DNA from: an uncultured Clostridia bacterium
Lineage (GTDB): Bacteria > Bacillota > Clostridia > Peptostreptococcales > Acidaminobacteraceae
Direction: 5' to 3'
DNA: 48,427 nt
Assembly: GCA_927417275.1 (NCBI GenBank)
Contig: CAKMJV010000005.1
Coordinates: forward strand, 1 to 48,427
The notes beneath the pieces were generated by a model, which saw only the letters and a list, made by a program, of their open reading frames with translations, searched no databases and was not told the DNA's origin. Position 1 is the first letter of the stretch. Every line of letters starts with the position of its first letter. Shown in pieces: positions 6,349 to 13,950 of the stretch. Position numbers and translations under genes: made by a program.

Positions 6349-8772
6349 TCAGCTTTCAATACTGGTGATCAGCTTGATAAATGGCTCGACCAGATTAGGA
6401 TCAAATTGTGTACCGGCATTTTTTCGTAATTCATCGAAGGCTTCTTGATCCGACCGTTTGCTGCGATAACTGCGATCACTGGTGATTGCGTCATATGAAT
6501 CTGCAATACAAATCATTCGGGATTGAAGTGGAATCAGATCTCCTTTTAATCCACGAGGATAACCTTTTCCATCCCATCTTTCATGATGATCCAGGACAAC
6601 TTCCGCCATTTCAGCCATATCATTGACCGTACTTAAAATGCGATAGCCAATCTCAGGATGTCTTTTTATTTCTTCATACTCATCTTCTGTCAGCTTTCCA
6701 GATTTATTGAGTATCGCTTCGTCGATGGCGATTTTTCCAATATCATGAAGCAAGCCCACAGATTCAATTTCCTGGATTTCCTGATCTGAGAAATTCAAAG
6801 CAATTGCCAATTTTTTGCATAAATAGGAAACCCGGTGTGAATGAAGCTCTTCTCTTTTATTTTTTTCGTTTAAGGTCTTAATAATGGCATTAATTGTGTT
6901 GCCTCTGATACTGGGTCCCTCAAAGAGCTTATTTTTATACATTTTATTCTCCGCTCTCTTAAGCACCTCCCGAATTTCTTCATGCTCCGTATATTTTACA
7001 TCCCAACCTAAAGAAATTAACAACTCCATCGAACCTACTTTTTCATTGGCACTCATTTTATGGATCCGTTCGACCAGCAGTTCAGTCTGAACGGCATTGC
7101 TGTTTGGCACCAGAATAACAAATTCATCGCCTCCCATTCGCGCGACAATGCCATCCTGGCGGCAGGCTTCTTTTAAGACTATCGCTACTCTTGTTAGCAA
7201 TTGATCACCCATGAGGTGTCCAAACGAATCATTGATCAGCTTTAGTCCATTCACATCTGCCATCATGATACAAAGGGGCAGATTTCTGGCAACATCCAAG
7301 CGTAATAACTCATCTTCAAAAAAACGTCGATTATATAATCCCGTTAATTGATCGTGGTAACTCAAATACTCAATTCGTTCACTTGCTATTCTAGCCGTGC
7401 TAATATTTCTGGTAATACCGATAACTTCATGCTCATTGTTTCTGACGATCCGCATTTCAAAAATCTCACGCTTATCATTAATGATGCGTTCATACTCAAA
7501 GGTCTGAAGCTGTTGCGTATCAATAGCTTTTTTAATCTTGCCCACACCTATGCTTGCAATCTCATCGGAAAAAACTTGACTCAGGTGTTTTCCTAGATAA
7601 CTTGACTTTAAGACCATCTGCATTTTTTCGTCACTTGTCTGACAATCGATAAACTTACCATTTTCATCTAGGGTAAATACGATATCTGGCAAGGCCTGAA
7701 CAATTGATCGATTCTTTATTTCACTGTGTTGCAACTGCTCCTGGCTGTCGATTAGTAAATTATACTGCTCCCTGACGCTGGCCTCCATGCTGATGATTTT
7801 TTTCATCTTTCCTTTTAATTCAAGATTCACCACTTCAAGCTGTTGTTTATTCGCCTGCAGACTTATATTCGTTTCGTTTAGTTTCTCAGTTCGCAATGCT
7901 ACCATCCGTTTTAAGATCAGACTAGTTGTCACCAGCATCATGATTATTAACGAGATCAGTACCAGTAGCCATCGGTGTTCTTCAATCACCGTCATTACTG
8001 ATTTTTCTTCATAAACACCTAGCCAGCGATCATAAATTTCGTCGTACTCACCGGTTGCCTTTAATATCTGTAATCCGCTATTTAATGTAATCAGCATGGT
8101 TTCGTTGTCTTTTCGAACCGCCATACAATAGTCATTTGGAGCTAGATCCATATTCTGAGCACGGAGTTCAGTCAACCCTTCCTCTTTGATGCTATATAAC
8201 CCCGGAAGTTTTAAAACCCCAGCATAGTCATAGCTTCCATCTGAGACTAATTTCAAAGCTTCTTTGATTGTCGATACTTCAACCAAGTCTATATTTATAT
8301 CGAGTTGATCCAGATACTCGCCGATTATGTCCCCACTTTGAACGACAACGGTCTGATCTCGCAAATCATCGACTTGATCTAAGTGGATATCTTTTCGTGT
8401 GAATATGTCACCATTTGTGACACTGTGTTTTGATGTGAAAGCGTATGTCTCCTCTCGCTGAGTCGAATAAAACATCCCTGAAATCGCATCAATCCCACCT
8501 GATTCCAGTTCTGCTCGTGTTTTACTCCATTCATCAAGTTTAATTTGGACATCATACCCCATCACTCTAGCAACAGCTTTGGCCAAATCCACATTGAAGC
8601 CTGCGGGTACACCATTAGAATCCAAATAGCTGTAAGGCGGATAGTTGATATCATCGCCGATTATCATTACCGGTCTTTTGGGTGCATTGATAACTTGGCC
8701 ATACGCGACTAATGAAGGCAAAAAAAGCAGTCCTATTGCCATTATAATGACTACCCTGTTAATCGTTTTCAT
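6349..8772 (-). CDS. Periplasmic-sensor PAS-GGDEF-HD-GYP cyclic-di-GMP protein
   Basis: An 807-residue membrane signalling protein. Order: signal peptide (1-25), extracellular solute-binding family 3 domain (about 35-250), one membrane helix (about 266-287), coiled coil, PAS (about 350-455), GGDEF cyclase with intact GGDEF near 549, and HD-GYP phosphodiesterase with LLHDIGK near 676 and GKGYP near 736. Both catalytic centres look intact, so one chain may make and break cyclic di-GMP. The five-residue-upstream inhibitory RxxD is not canonical (RQDG). The ligand domain suggests control by an amino acid or similar small molecule. It has its own -35/-10 promoter. The PilZ receptor at 36.1 kb could be a target only if both halves belong to one genome. 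Confidence 0.88.
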   Translation of the reverse strand: MKTINRVVIIMAIGLLFLPSLVAYGQVINAPKRPVMIIGDDINYPPYSYLDSNGVPAGFNVDLAKAVARVMGYDVQIKLDEWSKTRAELESGGIDAISGMFYSTQREETYAFTSKHSVTNGDIFTRKDIHLDQVDDLRDQTVVVQSGDIIGEYLDQLDINIDLVEVSTIKEALKLVSDGSYDYAGVLKLPGLYSIKEEGLTELRAQNMDLAPNDYCMAVRKDNETMLITLNSGLQILKATGEYDEIYDRWLGVYEEKSVMTVIEEHRWLLVLISLIIMMLVTTSLILKRMVALRTEKLNETNISLQANKQQLEVVNLELKGKMKKIISMEASVREQYNLLIDSQEQLQHSEIKNRSIVQALPDIVFTLDENGKFIDCQTSDEKMQMVLKSSYLGKHLSQVFSDEIASIGVGKIKKAIDTQQLQTFEYERIINDKREIFEMRIVRNNEHEVIGITRNISTARIASERIEYLSYHDQLTGLYNRRFFEDELLRLDVARNLPLCIMMADVNGLKLINDSFGHLMGDQLLTRVAIVLKEACRQDGIVARMGGDEFVILVPNSNAVQTELLVERIHKMSANEKVGSMELLISLGWDVKYTEHEEIREVLKRAENKMYKNKLFEGPSIRGNTINAIIKTLNEKNKREELHSHRVSYLCKKLAIALNFSDQEIQEIESVGLLHDIGKIAIDEAILNKSGKLTEDEYEEIKRHPEIGYRILSTVNDMAEMAEVVLDHHERWDGKGYPRGLKGDLIPLQSRMICIADSYDAITSDRSYRSKRSDQEAFDELRKNAGTQFDPNLVEPFIKLITSIES

Positions 8773-8824
8773 CTCTGTGTGCCATCCCTTTCAATGCGTC
8801 TATACCGTATGTTAAATTAAGTAC

Positions 8825-8853
8825 ATTGTATAAAGGCGCGATGCAAAAGTCAA
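8825..8853 (-). promoter_or_regulatory. Sigma-A promoter of the GGDEF/HD-GYP gene
   Basis: On the minus strand TTGACT (8853-8848), a 17-base spacer and TACAAT (8830-8825) lie about 50 bases upstream of the ATG. Confidence 0.65.
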
Positions 8854-9165
8854 TAGTTAAACCATAAGTGCATCAAAAGATGGTAGATAGCTAGCATTCT
8901 CGTTAGATAATCCGGCTTGGTGGTGACAAAATGGCACCGACTTTTTAACGCCTTATAAATGAAGAAATTTTCGAAGTTGATGGCTTGCTCAAAGCTTAGC
9001 TCTCAATTGTTTGACATTTGTCACTATTTTGCTGGCATTGCTGACACTAATGTAAAAATTTTGCTCAAGGTATGATAACCGATGACGATGGCCATCTTTG
9101 AGATAGGTTGCGTTTTAGATAAAAAAGAAAGCCAATTCAGCGTTCTCATGGGATTCTTAACCATA
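8854..9165. other. Non-coding interval between divergent genes
   Basis: About 310 bases with no supported gene. The only structure seen is at 9121-9159, which resembles 15207-15245 (32 of 39 positions identical). On the minus strand this forms an imperfect hairpin followed by Ts. Confidence 0.5.
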
Positions 9166-9194
9166 TTGACAAATGCACGAAATCGCAATACAAT
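9166..9194 (+). promoter_or_regulatory. Sigma-A promoter of the MBL-fold gene
   Basis: A consensus TTGACA (9166-9171), 17-base spacer and TACAAT (9189-9194), about 90 bases before the GTG start. Confidence 0.75.
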
Positions 9195-9282
9195 GCATTA
9201 CACAAAGAAAATTATTTGGAAGTGTTACCACAGTAAGTCACGTAAATAATTAGAATGCGTGAATTTTAAGAGGAGAATATCA

Positions 9283-10026
9283 GTGAATGAAATAAAAATT
9301 ACTTATATTGCCAATGCCGGTATAATGATTACTGGTGCCGAAAAAAAAATTCTAATTGATGGCATCCACTCTTTTGAACCGTTTGCTTTCAGTCCGGTGC
9401 CTGCAACGGTGCTGAATCATATCATTGAGGGACAAGGTATTTATGAAGATATTGATTATCTTCTTTTTACGCATTGTCACAAAGATCATTTCAATAAGAA
9501 TAAATTAACAGATTATTGTTTATTGAATACGCCCCAAATGCTTGCTCTACCTAAAGATGATGGTAGTTTGGAAAAGATAACCGGGCATATAACTTTTTTA
9601 GATATGGAATTATGGGCACAAAAAGTAATCCTCGAAGAAAATAACTTAAAGCTGATTGCCTATAAAACCATCCATGATGGCAAAGACTATCGTGATGTTG
9701 ACCATTATGTCTATCAGATCAATCTTTTGGAGCATCACATTTTAGTAATGGGGGATACCGATTTTCGCTGCCCTGAATTAGAAACGATGCTTGCCAACCA
9801 AAGCATTGATATCCTCATTGTCAACTGGCTGTTCTTAAATAACCGTATCGGAAGAGCATTCATCAATAAAGTCAATCCCCAACAATTGCTTATTTATCAT
9901 CTGCCTTTTGAGAATGAAGATCGCTACAATTATATCAAAATCGCGAAAAGTGATTTGAAAAAACATCAGTCAGAAATTCCAAAAACAACATTATTGTTAA
10001 GCTGTGAAGAGTTTATAATGGTTTGA
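9283..10026 (+). CDS. MBL-fold metallo-hydrolase
   Basis: A 247-residue metallo-beta-lactamase-fold protein. The metal motif is THCHKDHF (HxHxDH, about residues 62-69), followed by VMGDTDF (about 153-159) as the bridging-aspartate strand and a late histidine in IYHLPF. The frame opens at a GTG at 9259, but AGAGGAGAA at about 9270-9278 sits correctly for the GTG at 9283, giving VNEIKITYIANAG as the start and the typical first strand of the fold. Members hydrolyse esters, phosphoesters or lactones; the substrate here is unknown. It is a single gene with its own promoter. Confidence 0.8.
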   Translation: MNEIKITYIANAGIMITGAEKKILIDGIHSFEPFAFSPVPATVLNHIIEGQGIYEDIDYLLFTHCHKDHFNKNKLTDYCLLNTPQMLALPKDDGSLEKITGHITFLDMELWAQKVILEENNLKLIAYKTIHDGKDYRDVDHYVYQINLLEHHILVMGDTDFRCPELETMLANQSIDILIVNWLFLNNRIGRAFINKVNPQQLLIYHLPFENEDRYNYIKIAKSDLKKHQSEIPKTTLLLSCEEFIMV

Positions 10027-10060
10027 TTTTGTCAAACTTTTTCTAACTCTGAAAACACCA

Positions 10061-10285
10061 CTATAAGGCTAACCGATATAATGGTGTGATCACGCCGTCA
10101 AATTTTGTCTCGATACTAATCCTAATCCCCGGATACTCGGCTTCATCGATTATCTCAGCAATGCTCTTGATATAAAAAGATACACCATCGTCCAAGGCAA
10201 CCGAGGCAATCGAAGCAACGATCTGCTTTACGTCATCAGCATTCACATTCAAACTCGATAGCTGGGTCACTTGATGTGCTAATTG
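10061..10285 (-). pseudogene. abiEii: AbiEii toxin, middle fragment (downstream part of split gene)
   Basis: A stretch ending in a stop at 10061 shows the AbiEii/DUF1814 nucleotidyltransferase pattern: DDGVSFY...AEIIDEAEYPGIRI...FDGVITP. The upstream in-frame codons read LAHQVTQLSSLN, which would join directly onto the DID at the broken end of the 5' fragment (12386-12604). The reading frame then stops soon after ITP, so the C-terminal two thirds of the toxin, including the rest of the catalytic domain, is missing. It is therefore non-functional. AbiEii toxins transfer nucleotides to cellular targets and are held in check by AbiEi. Confidence 0.7.
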
Positions 10286-10313
10286 AATTATCTTATATTC
10301 GAATACTCAATTT

Positions 10314-10336
10314 ATAACAATATTGCGTATTGTTAT
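10314..10336. repeat. Perfect 9-bp inverted repeat
   Basis: ATAACAATA and TATTGTTAT flank a TTGCG loop just past the end of the TRM11-like gene. It may be a weak terminator or operator near the end of the inserted block. Confidence 0.45.
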
Positions 10337-10372
10337 CTTATTTTCCAAGTCCTTATTTTCATCTAAATTCAG

Positions 10373-11317
10373 CTATCTTACTTCGCATACCCAGATATAA
10401 CGCAAAAAATCGCCATTTTTATTTTTCCCAATTTTACAATGATCGATGATTTTGAGATTTTCCTGTACGAGTTCATCACTTATATCTTCTGATGAAACCA
10501 ATACGACTTTTTTTGAAATTCTTATCGCATTCCTAATGATTTTTAATTGATTTTCATCATTTTTAAGGCTGAAATTACCATATGGAAGATCTACAATGGC
10601 AGCATCAAAACGATCATCTATGTCCTGAATATCTCCAGTAATAACCTTTGCTTCATAATTAAAATGTCTCAAGTTTTTTCGTGCATTTTCAGCCGTTTTA
10701 CTATTTATTTCACACCCTATAATATCATATCCTGCCCAAATACCTTCTAATAATACAGTCCCGACACCACAACATGGATCGATTAATCGTTTGGATGTAT
10801 CGCCATTCCCCGCAATATTTATAAGAACTTTAGCCGTACTTAGACCGATAGAACTAGAATACGAATTCGGTTTCTTATTGTGCTTTTTCCAATAAAGACT
10901 TCTCTCTGTTAATTTTCCAAAGTACCAGTTCCCCTTATAAAAAGTAATTCCAAATAAAATTTTAGGTGAAGTATAACAAGCAAGCCCCCCAATAACAAGA
11001 CCTATTGCTTTGCAATACTCTCGTCTTTTCTTGAAGTGCGGGTCATCTATTCCCAATTCCAAATATTTAACCATGAAATCTGATGCTGCTATCTTATCTT
11101 TCGTAGTCAACTCTACAAGTTCTAAAAACGTGGCAGCCTCGTAGATAATTTCCAACCTGCTTTTTAAAAATGGACTGATGGAGGGATGAACTTTTCTATT
11201 TTCAAAAAAGACTTTCTCTTTCAAATCGAACTTAAAAAGAGAACGCACCTCAATTTCACAACATTCTTTTTCATAACTAGGATAATTCAAATTATAAATG
11301 AACCGTCCGGTTTTCAT
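10373..11317 (-). CDS. TRM11-like SAM-dependent methyltransferase
   Basis: A 314-residue protein with a Rossmann methyltransferase domain in its C-terminal half. Motif I is DPCCGVGTVLLEG (about residues 180-192), the acidic end of beta-2 is in GCEIN, and motif IV is DLPYG (about 245-249). The last resembles the N/D-P-P-Y/W active site of RNA and DNA amino-methyltransferases. The N-terminal half looks like the substrate-binding region of the TRM11/UPF0020 group, which methylate tRNA guanosine N2 or rRNA. The start at 11317 is chosen because GAGG lies 8 bases upstream; a GTG at 11326 overlaps that site. It ends in TAG and lies within the 2.1-kb block that splits abiEii, so it is likely cargo. 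Confidence 0.75.
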   Translation of the reverse strand: MKTGRFIYNLNYPSYEKECCEIEVRSLFKFDLKEKVFFENRKVHPSISPFLKSRLEIIYEAATFLELVELTTKDKIAASDFMVKYLELGIDDPHFKKRREYCKAIGLVIGGLACYTSPKILFGITFYKGNWYFGKLTERSLYWKKHNKKPNSYSSSIGLSTAKVLINIAGNGDTSKRLIDPCCGVGTVLLEGIWAGYDIIGCEINSKTAENARKNLRHFNYEAKVITGDIQDIDDRFDAAIVDLPYGNFSLKNDENQLKIIRNAIRISKKVVLVSSEDISDELVQENLKIIDHCKIGKNKNGDFLRYIWVCEVR

Positions 11318-11334
11318 TTGCATCACCTCATGGT

Positions 11335-11520
11335 TTATTTGATGTTTCTGATTCCGTTTTTTGTCCAGACATCCATTTTACTATTCCACTGCTTATCATA
11401 CTTATAGGACACATTGAGGATATTATTTTTTTGCTTTCCTAATTTTTTTACTTTCATTTGAAATGATTCTTTGCCGCTAGACCCATTACTTTGATAGAAT
11501 GTGATAGCTATAGTAGCCAT
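11335..11520 (-). CDS. Short ORF overlapping the RelE end, unknown
   Basis: A 61-residue frame that starts inside the last codons of the RelE/ParE gene and ends 17 bases before the methylase start. It is basic and rich in Lys, Asn and Ser, and I recognise no family. It has no clear ribosome site of its own other than translational coupling to relE. It could be the broken C-terminal end of a longer gene, or non-coding. Confidence 0.25.
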   Translation of the reverse strand: MATIAITFYQSNGSSGKESFQMKVKKLGKQKNNILNVSYKYDKQWNSKMDVWTKNGIRNIK

Positions 11521-11825
11521 CCATATTCCTGACGTGTATCGACCACCGCATCAATATGTACCAACCTTCCTTTGACCTGGTAAATAAGCAAATATCGCTT
11601 TTCCAATAATAACTTACGATATTTACTCTTTGGAATAAGTGGATCAACCAACCAGGGATTCCGCTGTGGAAATTGAGACAGTGACGAAGCGTTTTCCTGA
11701 AAAGCGTTGATTAATCGTATCGCTGCCGATTCGCTGACTTGGGCTAGAAAGCGCACATGAGACAGTAGCATCTGGGTCGCCTCATCTGAAATGATGACTT
11801 CATACTGCCTACTTTCGGTGTCCAT
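11508..11825 (-). CDS. RelE/ParE-family toxin
   Basis: A 105-residue basic protein of the RelE/ParE superfamily. It has the alpha-helical N-terminal hairpin (ATQMLLSHVRFLAQVS), then the beta-sheet core with RYLLIYQVKG and the C-terminal HIDAVVDTRQEYGW, where these toxins place their conserved tyrosine/arginine region. RelE-type toxins cleave ribosome-bound mRNA and ParE-type toxins poison gyrase; the sequence alone does not decide which. Its start overlaps the end of the Phd-like gene by 17 bases, the usual antitoxin-toxin coupling. It ends in TAG. Confidence 0.8.
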   Translation of the reverse strand: MDTESRQYEVIISDEATQMLLSHVRFLAQVSESAAIRLINAFQENASSLSQFPQRNPWLVDPLIPKSKYRKLLLEKRYLLIYQVKGRLVHIDAVVDTRQEYGWLL

Positions 11826-12099
11826 CTAATACATCCTGAAGGGCAGTCTTCATCATCATCGATACCTCGTCGACAGAATATCCCGGCTTCCCACTGTTTC
11901 GGCCTTCCTCGGCAGCGATCAGATCTTCCCGCAGGCGAAGCATGCTCTCCCTTTTGGCAAAGGTTTCTAAATCCATCACCACGAGATCACCCTCGCCGTT
12001 TTTGGTCAGATACACCGGTTCCCCTGATTGTTTGCAAAGTTCTGCAATCTCATTGTAATTCTTGCGAATCGCTGCTGACGGCTTGATATTAATCATCAT
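11809..12099 (-). CDS. Phd/YefM-family antitoxin
   Basis: A protein of 96 residues from the chosen ATG. It has the Phd/YefM DNA-binding N-terminus (NIKPSAAIRKNYNEIAELC...EPVYLTKNGEGDLVVMDLETF) and a charged C-terminal tail that would wrap the toxin. The frame opens at 12120, but GAGGTGATT lies inside those extra codons and is spaced for the ATG pair at 12099/12096, so the shorter start is preferred. It binds and neutralises the downstream RelE/ParE toxin and should repress its own promoter. A consensus-like -35/-10 and a TATGCATA palindrome are directly upstream. Confidence 0.8.
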   Translation of the reverse strand: MMINIKPSAAIRKNYNEIAELCKQSGEPVYLTKNGEGDLVVMDLETFAKRESMLRLREDLIAAEEGRNSGKPGYSVDEVSMMMKTALQDVLDGHRK

Positions 12100-12143
12100 A
12101 ATCACCTCATTTGATAGCATTAAAGCATCCTTATTATATGCAT

Positions 12144-12172
12144 ATTATACTACTATTTGATAAGTTTGTCTA
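12144..12172 (-). promoter_or_regulatory. Promoter/operator of the Phd-RelE pair
   Basis: Minus-strand TAGACA (12172-12167), 17-base spacer, TATAAT (12149-12144). The ATATGCATAT palindrome just after the -10 is a plausible site for Phd-type autorepression. Confidence 0.6.
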
Positions 12173-12195
12173 TTGTTGCTGCTAACCTTTTGGGG

Positions 12196-12294
12196 TAGGT
12201 CTAACACATCAGAGCGTGGGAAAATGCCCTCATTGCGGTGGCAATCTGATGCTCCACATGGATAAATCCAGGGGGTTCTGCACGACAACACCCT
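12196..12294 (+). pseudogene. Possible transposase remnant with zinc-ribbon CPHCGG
   Basis: A plus-strand frame reads about THQSVGKCPHCGGNLMLHM and stops at the TAG at 12292-12294. The CxxCGG knuckle resembles the C-terminal zinc ribbon of some transposases. No start or upstream part is present, so it is at best a scrap; it lies near the right edge of the block that splits abiEii. Confidence 0.25.
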
Positions 12295-12364
12295 AGCTCC
12301 CCAGCCAGAGTGGACTCACGAATGAATCAGGCTTGCCAACTGTTATCAGCTTAATGTGAATCGT

Positions 12365-12604
12365 TTACCCGCAAGCAGGGACGGTATCAATGTCCATCGT
12401 CGGCCTGCTGCTAAACTCAGTATATGCAAAAATAAATAAACCACCTTTAAGCATTAGATTTTCTCGATATCTTGAATTTGCCAGTCGCCTCAAGAATTCC
12501 TCCTGGCAGACCAACTGGAGCATAAACTGATAAGAAATCCCCTCTTTTCTGGATTTCTCTTTTAATTTTTGAAGCAGTCCCTGAACATTTACCATCACAT
12601 CCAC
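12365..12604 (-). pseudogene. abiEii: AbiEii toxin, 5' fragment
   Basis: This begins MDVMVNVQGLLQKLKEKSRKEG and runs through ERFL-like EEFLRRLANSRY, the conserved LKGGLFIFAYT and SSRPTMDID. That is the AbiEii nucleotidyltransferase N-terminus, with the GG of the nucleotide-binding loop and the first catalytic aspartates of the DxD-type motif. The homology ends at about 12386, after which six unrelated residues lead to a stop. The continuation (LAHQ...) is found 2.1 kb away at 10285-10061. The ATG overlaps the end of abiEi, the normal AbiE arrangement. The toxin is broken. Confidence 0.75.
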
Positions 12605-13203
12605 ATCCCCATGATCATTTTCGTTTTTTTCTCAACATTCATCAGTTTTGCGTATTCCATCAGCCTGCCCACATTCTTATTTGAGTCTGTTGTATAGCTT
12701 CGAATCGCCTTATTAAATACTTCTGTATCCATTTTTTTCTCACATCGAATAATGTCGCAAATTGTTTTTTCCCGATTATAGATTCTAATCACCTGACCTT
12801 CAAAATCCACTTCAGCTATCCCGATTTTCAAATATTTTTCAACCACTTAATAGACCTTTAATTTCGGATAATCGATTTTAAATCGCGATTTTGAACTGTT
12901 TTTATTCACTGCCAAATGCCAGGCACCTGGCGTTCTCTCGGTATAATCATAATAGTATAGAGCGGAATCCATACAGACAATCGCATCAGGATATAGTTTA
13001 TTGATAATCACCGCTTCGGATATGACGTCCTCTGATTGCCATTCGTAGTATCCAGCTCGAACCTTGACTACTTTTCCTGCTCTGATCAAACGATCGATGA
13101 CAGTGTTGTGATACCCCGCACCGGTAAAATCGGATAGTTTTATAATACCATTATTGTCATCAAATACTCTTTTGTATTTTTCACAGTCCATCGTTAATAA
13201 CAC
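12595..13203 (-). pseudogene. abiEi: AbiEi antitoxin with an internal TAA
   Basis: The N-terminal winged helix (YKRVFDDNNGIIKLSDF...DRLIRAGKVVKVRAGYYEW) and central domain run to KIDYPKLKVY. They are followed by TAA at 12847-12849, and the same frame then continues with VVEKYLKIGIAEVDFEG, RIYNREKTICDIIR and the C-terminal ...LMEYAKLMNVEKK. One nonsense codon therefore splits a normal AbiEi of about 202 residues. AbiEi represses its operon and neutralises AbiEii. With the toxin also disrupted, selection to keep the antitoxin would be gone. A sequencing error at the TAA is possible. Confidence 0.8.
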
Positions 13204-13216
13204 CTCTTTGAAATTT

Positions 13217-13672
13217 TTAAGCGGATATATTTACTTCATTATCATAAACCGGAACCGTATGTCCAAAAGACGTCTGAGCAGTGGTGCAGCCTACTCCATG
13301 AAGATCGGGCTTAACCGTATAAACCTGAACTCCATCGGCTTTCAGCCGGTTGGGATTATAGCCAGTCTTAACTGTAATAGAATAGGGAGCTGGTTCTCGG
13401 TCCGTCAAATCACGAAGAAACAAAGCGGTTTCATGTGAAAAGACAGCTTGTTTACTGCGAAGATGAATCAGATACAGCGTGTCAATCCAAGCATCCGCTG
13501 AAGCATAGACGCCATGGGCCACCTGTTCCAGTTTTTTCTCTTTGATATAATCATAAAATACAGGTTTAGAAATTCCTTCGGCAACAACCTGCGAAGTTTG
13601 AACAATGCCGTCATGATCGGCAATCAATTTATCCAGCTGTTCATATTGTTTCACAATCCCACTTCCTTTCAT
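13217..13672 (-). pseudogene. Second AbiEi-like antitoxin, 3' truncated
   Basis: A 151-residue frame with an AbiEi-type N-terminal helix-turn-helix (LDKLIADHDGIVQTSQV, VFYDYIKEKKLEQVAHGVYAS) and the middle segment AVFSHETALFLRDLTDREP, ending TVPVYDNE followed by NISA and a stop. Full-length relatives continue after VPVYD with an R-T-I-C-D block and a C-terminal domain of about 50-60 residues, which are absent here. The next gene is another AbiEi, so two antitoxin genes lie head to tail, the upstream one lacking its end. This may be the result of recombination between two AbiE loci. It might still repress DNA as a winged helix. Confidence 0.65.
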
Positions 13673-13950
13673 TCTAATATTATAAACATTATTAGAATAA
13701 AAGTAAGTATTCTGAATGATCTATTCATAAACCAAAACGGAAAGAACAAAATGGATGATAAAAGCACAACAAATAATAGGGGCAAAATAGCCAGAATTTT
13801 TGCATATTTTTATTTAATTTAATAAAGCTAATTTATCATTCTTTATAATAAAAATTCAAATTAATTTAATATTTTTTATATTATAAAATGAAAACTTGTT
13901 TACTTCATTGTTTTTTCATGTTATGGTATCATTAATAGGAGGTGTTCGTC
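13673..13950. other. A+T-rich intergenic region
   Basis: About 280 bases between divergent genes, very A+T rich. A weak -35-like TTGTTT at 13896 precedes the ATPase gene, but no confident -10 box was found, and nothing else is seen. Confidence 0.4.

Noticed and set aside
9259..9282. GTG at 9259 as start of the MBL-fold protein
   Set aside because: The ribosome site lies inside this extension and is correctly spaced for GTG 9283.
10061..10085. TATAAGGCTAACCG shared with 14728-14741 in the DUF4143 gene, hinting at a copied fragment
   Set aside because: Only 14 exact bases; repeats of that length are expected by chance in 48 kb, and the reading frames do not match a continuing fragment.
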